DNA of 64,000 nt from Phallusia mammillata (Eukaryota > Chordata > Ascidiacea > Phlebobranchia > Ascidiidae), in contig QLIY01000130.1 of assembly GCA_003260075.1 (NCBI GenBank), positions 143,469 through 207,468 of the forward strand, given 5' to 3'. Shown here in pieces: positions 58,975 to 64,000 of the stretch (its first letter is position 1; each line of letters begins with the position of its first letter). The position numbers and the translations under genes were made by a program. Below the pieces are notes generated by a model. It had not been told where the DNA came from and searched no databases. It was given only the letters and a program-made list of their open reading frames with translations.

Positions 58975-61892
58975 CTAAGGCTTCGTGACGTCATCGTTGG
59001 TCAACAAAGGGCTTTCTGACGTCGTGCTTAGAGGACTGATGGGGGCACTGTCGGGCTGCTGAACTTCCGGGGGCACTTCCGGGTCCGTGGGAACAACTGG
59101 AATCGCTACAGCGATTGGTGTTTCTCGGTTTCTGGCGGCAGTCGGCTCTGTAAAAGTATTACTGAAGTTCGTTTTTGGTTGATTTCAGTGGCTAATTACC
59201 TTGCAAACATTTTTAACCGCGCAGTACTGCATTGGCAACCGTGTATTATGTCTGATGTGGTTTCCCATTACGCATTGTGCAGTAATGTACAGCGGTGTAA
59301 ATGTCAATATTGGGTGAAACGTTTTAAACCGTTTTAAGCGTGAGGATTGTGTTTCCATTTCTTAACACGGTAAATAACAACACGAACATCGTTGTTATAG
59401 TTGTTTGTGCTTCTAAAACTAACATTTGTTAACTAAATCATGCACGCGAAAAAAATGTTTGAAATTTATATGAATTAAAAAATGAATGCTTTCTACTCGA
59501 TTGCTGACAATGTTTTTAACAATGTCACAGTTCACCGCACAAAGCTAGTAAGACAACTCATTATCAGTAATATTCACGTTATACGGTATTTCAATCGAGT
59601 AAGCATTATTTCCCGAGTAACTAAACCAGTCAATGAATTTACATTTAATATAAAATATATCACCTAACTGCCGTCTTTTGTTCCCATAAAACCACAAGAT
59701 ACAACTAAAAAAAAACAGTGATCGTCGTTGACCAAGCTGCTAGCTAGACGGTTTGATATAGCTCAATTCAAACACTCAGTCCTTTTGAGTTTTTTTCACA
59801 TTTCCCCATGTCTTATACCTTCTGGTTGGACGCTACATCTGCTTTCTGTCTCCGATATATAGGAGGGCGGAGGGCCAAGAGCTTCTTCACTGTTCGTTGT
59901 TACGTCATAACCGAGTGGTTTCAGCTGGTTGTATGACGGAGGCAGATCGGACAAAGGGGGGCGTGTCGGAGGCGCGTCCGGATCGTAGAATGAAACTGAA
60001 TCGCTATCTCTCCAGTAACGACCTTGTAAAAAGAAGCAAGTGTTTTAGTTTTATCTAGAATCTCTCAGCTCATTGCTTGGTGGATGAAGATTACAACGAA
60101 CCTTATGCTTATTGATTCAAACGATTTAAACATCAAGTCATTCATTTAATCATAAACATAACTGTCACAAAACTTGTGTATATAGAACACATAAAGTACA
60201 CGTTTCAACAATCATCATCAGTGCAGGTTGTCAATCAAGCTGTAGAACACGGCATATAAACCCTTCATCTTTATGGAAGTGTTTTTTTTTCTTTCTTGAA
60301 AGTGTTTCATGAGATGCAGGTACGTGTTATGTTAAAATGTCTGCTTTTTAAGCTACATATTTTTTAGCGAGAGTAAATACGACCTGGTGTGTTGTTTGTG
60401 ATTGCATTTGAAAACTGAAGATTTACAGCTAGAGTTTAATGGAAAGGCAAATGTTTGAAATAAAAAGCGGATTGAGACGTTTCAAACCTAACACTGCTTT
60501 TGAACATAGGCTGTGAGCAATTTTGTCATAGATGGGGTTTCAATTCATTAGAAAGGCCGCCATTCGGAGTTGTAAGTGGGGGGGGGGTTCATCCTTGTGG
60601 AAGTACATTTTTTTCTTGAAAGTGTTTCATGAGATGCAGGTACGTGTTATGTTAAAATGGGGGGGGGGGCAAGTCGCCCATTTAATCATAAACATTACAG
60701 TCATAAAACTTGTGTATATAGAATACATGATGCAGACGTTTCAACAATCACTGTTGTCATCATCAGTGCAGGTTGTCAATCAAGCTGTAGAACACGGTAT
60801 ATAAAGCATTCATCCTTGTGGAAGTACATTTTTTTCTTGAAAGTGTTTCATGAGATGCAGGTACGTGTTATGTTAAAATGTCTGCTTTTTAAGCTACATA
60901 TTTTTTAGCGAGAGTAAATACGACCTGGTGTGTTGTTTGTGATTGCATTTGAAAACTGAAGATTTACAGCTAGAGTTTAATGGAAAGGCAAATGTTTGAA
61001 ATAAAAAGCGGATTGAGATGTTTCAAACTTAACACTGCTTTTGAACTTGGGCTTTTCAGCAATTTTTTTTATCGTTGGTTTTTCATTCAGCCACCAATTA
61101 AGAAAGTCCACCAATGCAGAGTTGTAAGTCGTCAGGGCTTTTCCGGTCGGATTCTGGCTTGAGTTTACATAAAACGGACTAGATCCGTATCTAGCTTCAC
61201 ACTCGACATCAATTGTGCAACAATTTTACCAACTATCTAACCTTAGTCGAACTTTGCTTAATGAAAAACGGGTTTGGCCGGACTTTCCGGGCTCGGGCTC
61301 GGGCTTCGGGCCTGGCTTTACACTTTGTAGCAGTATTTTTTTTAATCAAATTTATCTAGCTAAGTTGCCAGTTGCTGGACCTGACCTAATGTCAAACAGT
61401 CCTAAAACGCCTTGGGGGGGGGGGTCCTAAAATGCCTTGTTTAAGACCAATTGTATATTATTGTCTGTTGTGTTTGTTGTCTTAGTCTTTCCTGAAACTT
61501 CAATGTATAAACCTGTCAATCAAACTTTCGGGCCTAAACGGGCTTCTCGAACACGATTCGGATTCGGGCCGGGTTACGAGCTAGTACTTTCGAGTTCGGG
61601 CCCCAATTACAGGCCCGTTTACAACAATACAATAATAGTAACCTAGACTTTGCGAAAATGCCCAATCCCGACCTTCACAGTCATTTAATCCGTACCTGCA
61701 GAGGAGTGGCTTATTCTGCCACCTGGTGGACGATGTCCTCTGGGAAGGAAACCGTGATTGTGGTAAATCGCTCTTCTGCCTCTGTGGAGGATGTTACGGG
61801 AGAGGAAGAGAAGAAGAGTGATGACCACCAACACCGACATGCAGCTCACGATCAACCTCTGTGTGTCTGAGAGGTTCGCGAAAGGAGCGTCT
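58975..61892 (-). CDS. Single-pass membrane protein with PPxY tail (5' end missing)
   Basis: Three exons chain with matching phases: about 61892-61696 (a hydrophobic helix, LIVSCMSVLVVITLLLFL, then basic SRNILHRGRR), 60022-59819 (RYWRDSDSVSFYDPDAPP, then LPPSYNQL and GPPPSYISE), and 59147-58975 (Pro-rich, ending SESPLLTNDDVTKP and stop). Each junction is GT-AG and leaves one base of a split codon. The basic side after the helix suggests an extracellular N-terminus and a cytoplasmic tail of about 150 residues. Two PPxY motifs are known ligands for WW domains, as in NEDD4-family ubiquitin ligases, so control of trafficking or turnover is a reasonable inference. The upstream exons are lost in or beyond a G10 tract at 61893-61902, where a partial copy of the membrane exon is repeated (61903-62047). 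The family cannot be named without the ectodomain. Confidence 0.7.
60180..61060. repeat. Repeated intron segments around G10 (60578-60587) and G11 (60659-60669)
   Basis: Blocks such as GTGCAGGTTGTCAATCAAGC and TTGAAAGTGTTTCATGAGATG occur two or three times between the tracts, as nearly identical copies. The pattern is that of several short contigs from one locus laid end to end inside the intron of the PPxY gene. Confidence 0.65.
61260..61640. repeat. GGGC/CGGG-rich degenerate repeat in the PPxY gene intron
   Basis: GGGCTCGGGCTCGGGCTTCGGG on one side and GATTCGGGCCGGGTTACGAG on the other enclose a G11 tract (61414-61424). A similar low-complexity style is seen near 6,000-6,080 and 25,390-25,700. 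Probably a decayed mobile repeat. Confidence 0.4.
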
Positions 61893-62057
61893 GGGGGGGG
61901 GGAAAACCGTGATTGTGGTAGATCGCTCTTCTGCCTCTGTGGAGGATGTTGCGTGAGAGGAAGAGCAGAAGAGTGATGACGACCAACACCGACATGCAAC
62001 TCACGATCAACCTCTGTGTGTCTGAGAGGTTCGCGAAAGGAGCGTCTGGGGGGGGGG

Positions 62058-64000
62058 CAGTATGTGTTTATTTTGTATTTGGGAAATGTTTATTTTCTTT
62101 ATTTGGGAAATGTTTATTTTCAGGTTTAAATCTGTCGGCAATCTTATGACGGGATAGACAAATATATTTCCCTTAAAAAGCATCTTTAACGAAACATATT
62201 CGTTCTTTATAAGTTTGCCAACAGATTTTAACACGGAAATAAACATTTCCTTAACTTGTGAAATATATAGTGAAAGGTGGAAATCGTTGAAAGAATGGTA
62301 ATAGAACAAGAGATGATTGTCAGAATAAATTTATTAGGTAAAGAATCAAACTTAAATTGGCAGAACATCTGGCGTTCCGGCGAAATCTTATAGCAATTTG
62401 TGTCAACGTTTTGTTCTAAAATTATAAAAATAGACTTCAAAAATCGATATGCTTGTGTCCCAAAAATCGAGGTTAAGGTTTTGTCTGTTGACCCCACAAA
62501 CCTTCTAACACAAAAGCTCGTTCTTTTAAAAGCAAAGTTGAAAGTGAAATATTTTAAAAAGCGTTTTTTTAAGTGTGAATTAATACGTGGAAAATTTTAC
62601 AAATTGAAGACAGAAATCCACCAAGACAATAATATTACATTCAGTCACAACTAGAGAAATGTTGAATTTCCACGGAAACCCTCTTGCACGACTCGTAAGG
62701 GGAGCTTGAAAAAGCGATCAATCCCGAGTAACGCAGTTTTGTAAATACCTATAAGGAAGCTTTTGCGAAATTCCTGGAAAAAACGTAACCAGCCGAGACA
62801 GGCTCAATAGTTTTGCATTCACTGTGGGCTGAAAGACTTAAAACCGAACACCGGAGCGGTTCGGACCAACCCTACCGTCAACAAAAACTTGTTTATAATC
62901 ACCACAAACAAATTAAAAAATATTACATACGTGGCAGTAACGTCATCGTATTATTGCGTAATAAAACACTAAGTCAGCTGACAATGTGAAACAATAATAA
63001 CAAACAATATATCTTTATGCACAGTAAGGGTGTGACATAAAATTAGAATTAGTTTTTACTGCTCAAGGCGGCCTAATTATATATCGACCAAAACGGATGT
63101 AAAGCGGAAAGTTGTCTTTGATAAGAAAACAGTTGATCAATAACTAACAAGGTGCTCTATATATCGATTGCTGAACTAAACGATCGTAAACATTAAGGTA
63201 ACGTCCGGAAAAATCGACCGAAGCAATAGGTTGTAATATTTTAAGTAATAGTCGGTTGGTGGTCATTGATCCACAAAGGACGATCGTTTGATGGACAATA
63301 AAAGCTTAAGCGTTGACCTTGCAATTTTTATTAATGGCCAATAAAATTGCTCTGTACGCCAACTCCAACTAATTGCTTTAGTCACAAATGTGTGAACTGC
63401 TTTGACTTTTTTAATTGACTAGCCGAACCGCGGTTATATCGCTTGGCGTTTGCTGCCTAATAAAGCCACTTGCAGGCCTCTTAACACACCTACTTGTGCC
63501 CACACTTTTAATTTCAACTTGGAGCCAAATTGGGTGAAGTCATTATATTTATTTTTTTCCAAAAAACAACAAATTTACTGAAAATAGATTCTCAAAATAC
63601 TATTTAGCAAACTGAAACCACCTAAAAATTCCTTTTACACAGTTTAACGATTATATCACTGACATCACAAAAAGTTGTACATGCATCATATTAAATAGTG
63701 TTATTTGAGATATGCTGTAAACCTTGGTTACACCAGATTCAGTTAATCCAGTTCTTTGCCTAATTTGGACAAAACTTGAGGTACAAATGATTTGTAATGT
63801 GGTAAAGCTTTAACCAATATACATCAGTTAACTTTGGACAAATATTGTGGTCCAAACGGGTCCGGATTAACCACGGTTTACTGTATATGCCAACCTCACA
63901 AAACAAAAGCAGTCATTTGTTTACTTTTTTTTCAAACTGAATGAAACTCAGCCATCTATATAATTTATATTATTATACCTTAAAGCAGAGGCGTGCAACA
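62058..64000. other. AT-rich region, no gene identified
   Basis: A Lys-rich open frame of 84 codons at 62400-62654 has no recognisable domain or splice support. Upstream exons of the PPxY gene may lie here or beyond, but I could not find a convincing signal-peptide exon. Confidence 0.4.

Noticed and set aside
62400-62654. Lys-rich 84-codon frame
   Set aside because: AT-rich composition and no recognisable domain or splice context.

Overview
The window looks like nuclear DNA of an invertebrate chordate, most likely an ascidian of the Ciona type. It is AT-rich, has intron-containing animal genes with standard GT-AG splice sites, a malectin gene, adhesion-type GPCR genes and many small hAT-like MITEs. 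The species assignment is inference from gene content and style.

Layout. (1) About 0.3-4.7 kb, minus strand: an adhesion-GPCR gene with a signal peptide, a SUEL/galactose-binding lectin domain, a GAIN/GPS region, seven membrane segments and a repeat-bearing tail; its middle is a scrambled mosaic of duplicated pieces. (2) 6.1-6.95 kb, minus strand: a small two-exon gene for an unrecognised secreted, possibly GPI-anchored protein. (3) 7.9-36.5 kb, plus strand: four tandem adhesion-GPCR units sharing one exon plan (signal peptide, VWA domain in four exons, one GAIN/GPS exon, two 7TM exons, tail exon). Unit 5 (31.7-36.5 kb) is essentially intact; unit 3 has one nonsense codon; units 2 and 4 are multiply broken. 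Units share 5' and 3' flanks, so whole segments were duplicated. A Tigger-like transposase remnant lies between units 3 and 4. (4) 39.2-43.3 kb, minus strand: a rhodopsin-like GPCR with about a dozen LDL-receptor class A repeats and no visible leucine-rich repeats. (5) 47.0-53.2 kb, plus strand: a complete five-exon malectin gene. (6) 59.0-61.9 kb, minus strand: the 3' part of a single-pass membrane protein with two PPxY motifs. The rest is intergenic or intronic, with MITEs and tRNA-like repeats.

Gene content is dominated by cell-surface and secretory-pathway proteins. The GPCR cluster keeps a constant GAIN-7TM signalling part and carries different extracellular modules (VWA or SUEL lectin), which is the most interesting biology here.

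Caution. The window holds 29 pure C or G tracts, mostly 10-11 nt long. Many sit between two nearly identical copies of the same flank, and two single N bases sit in the same kind of junction. I read these as assembly gap placeholders between overlapping contigs or haplotypes that were not merged, not as biology. Where removing one copy can be tested, as in the LDLa-GPCR gene, the reading frame is restored. Proline- or glycine-run reading frames over these tracts are not genes.
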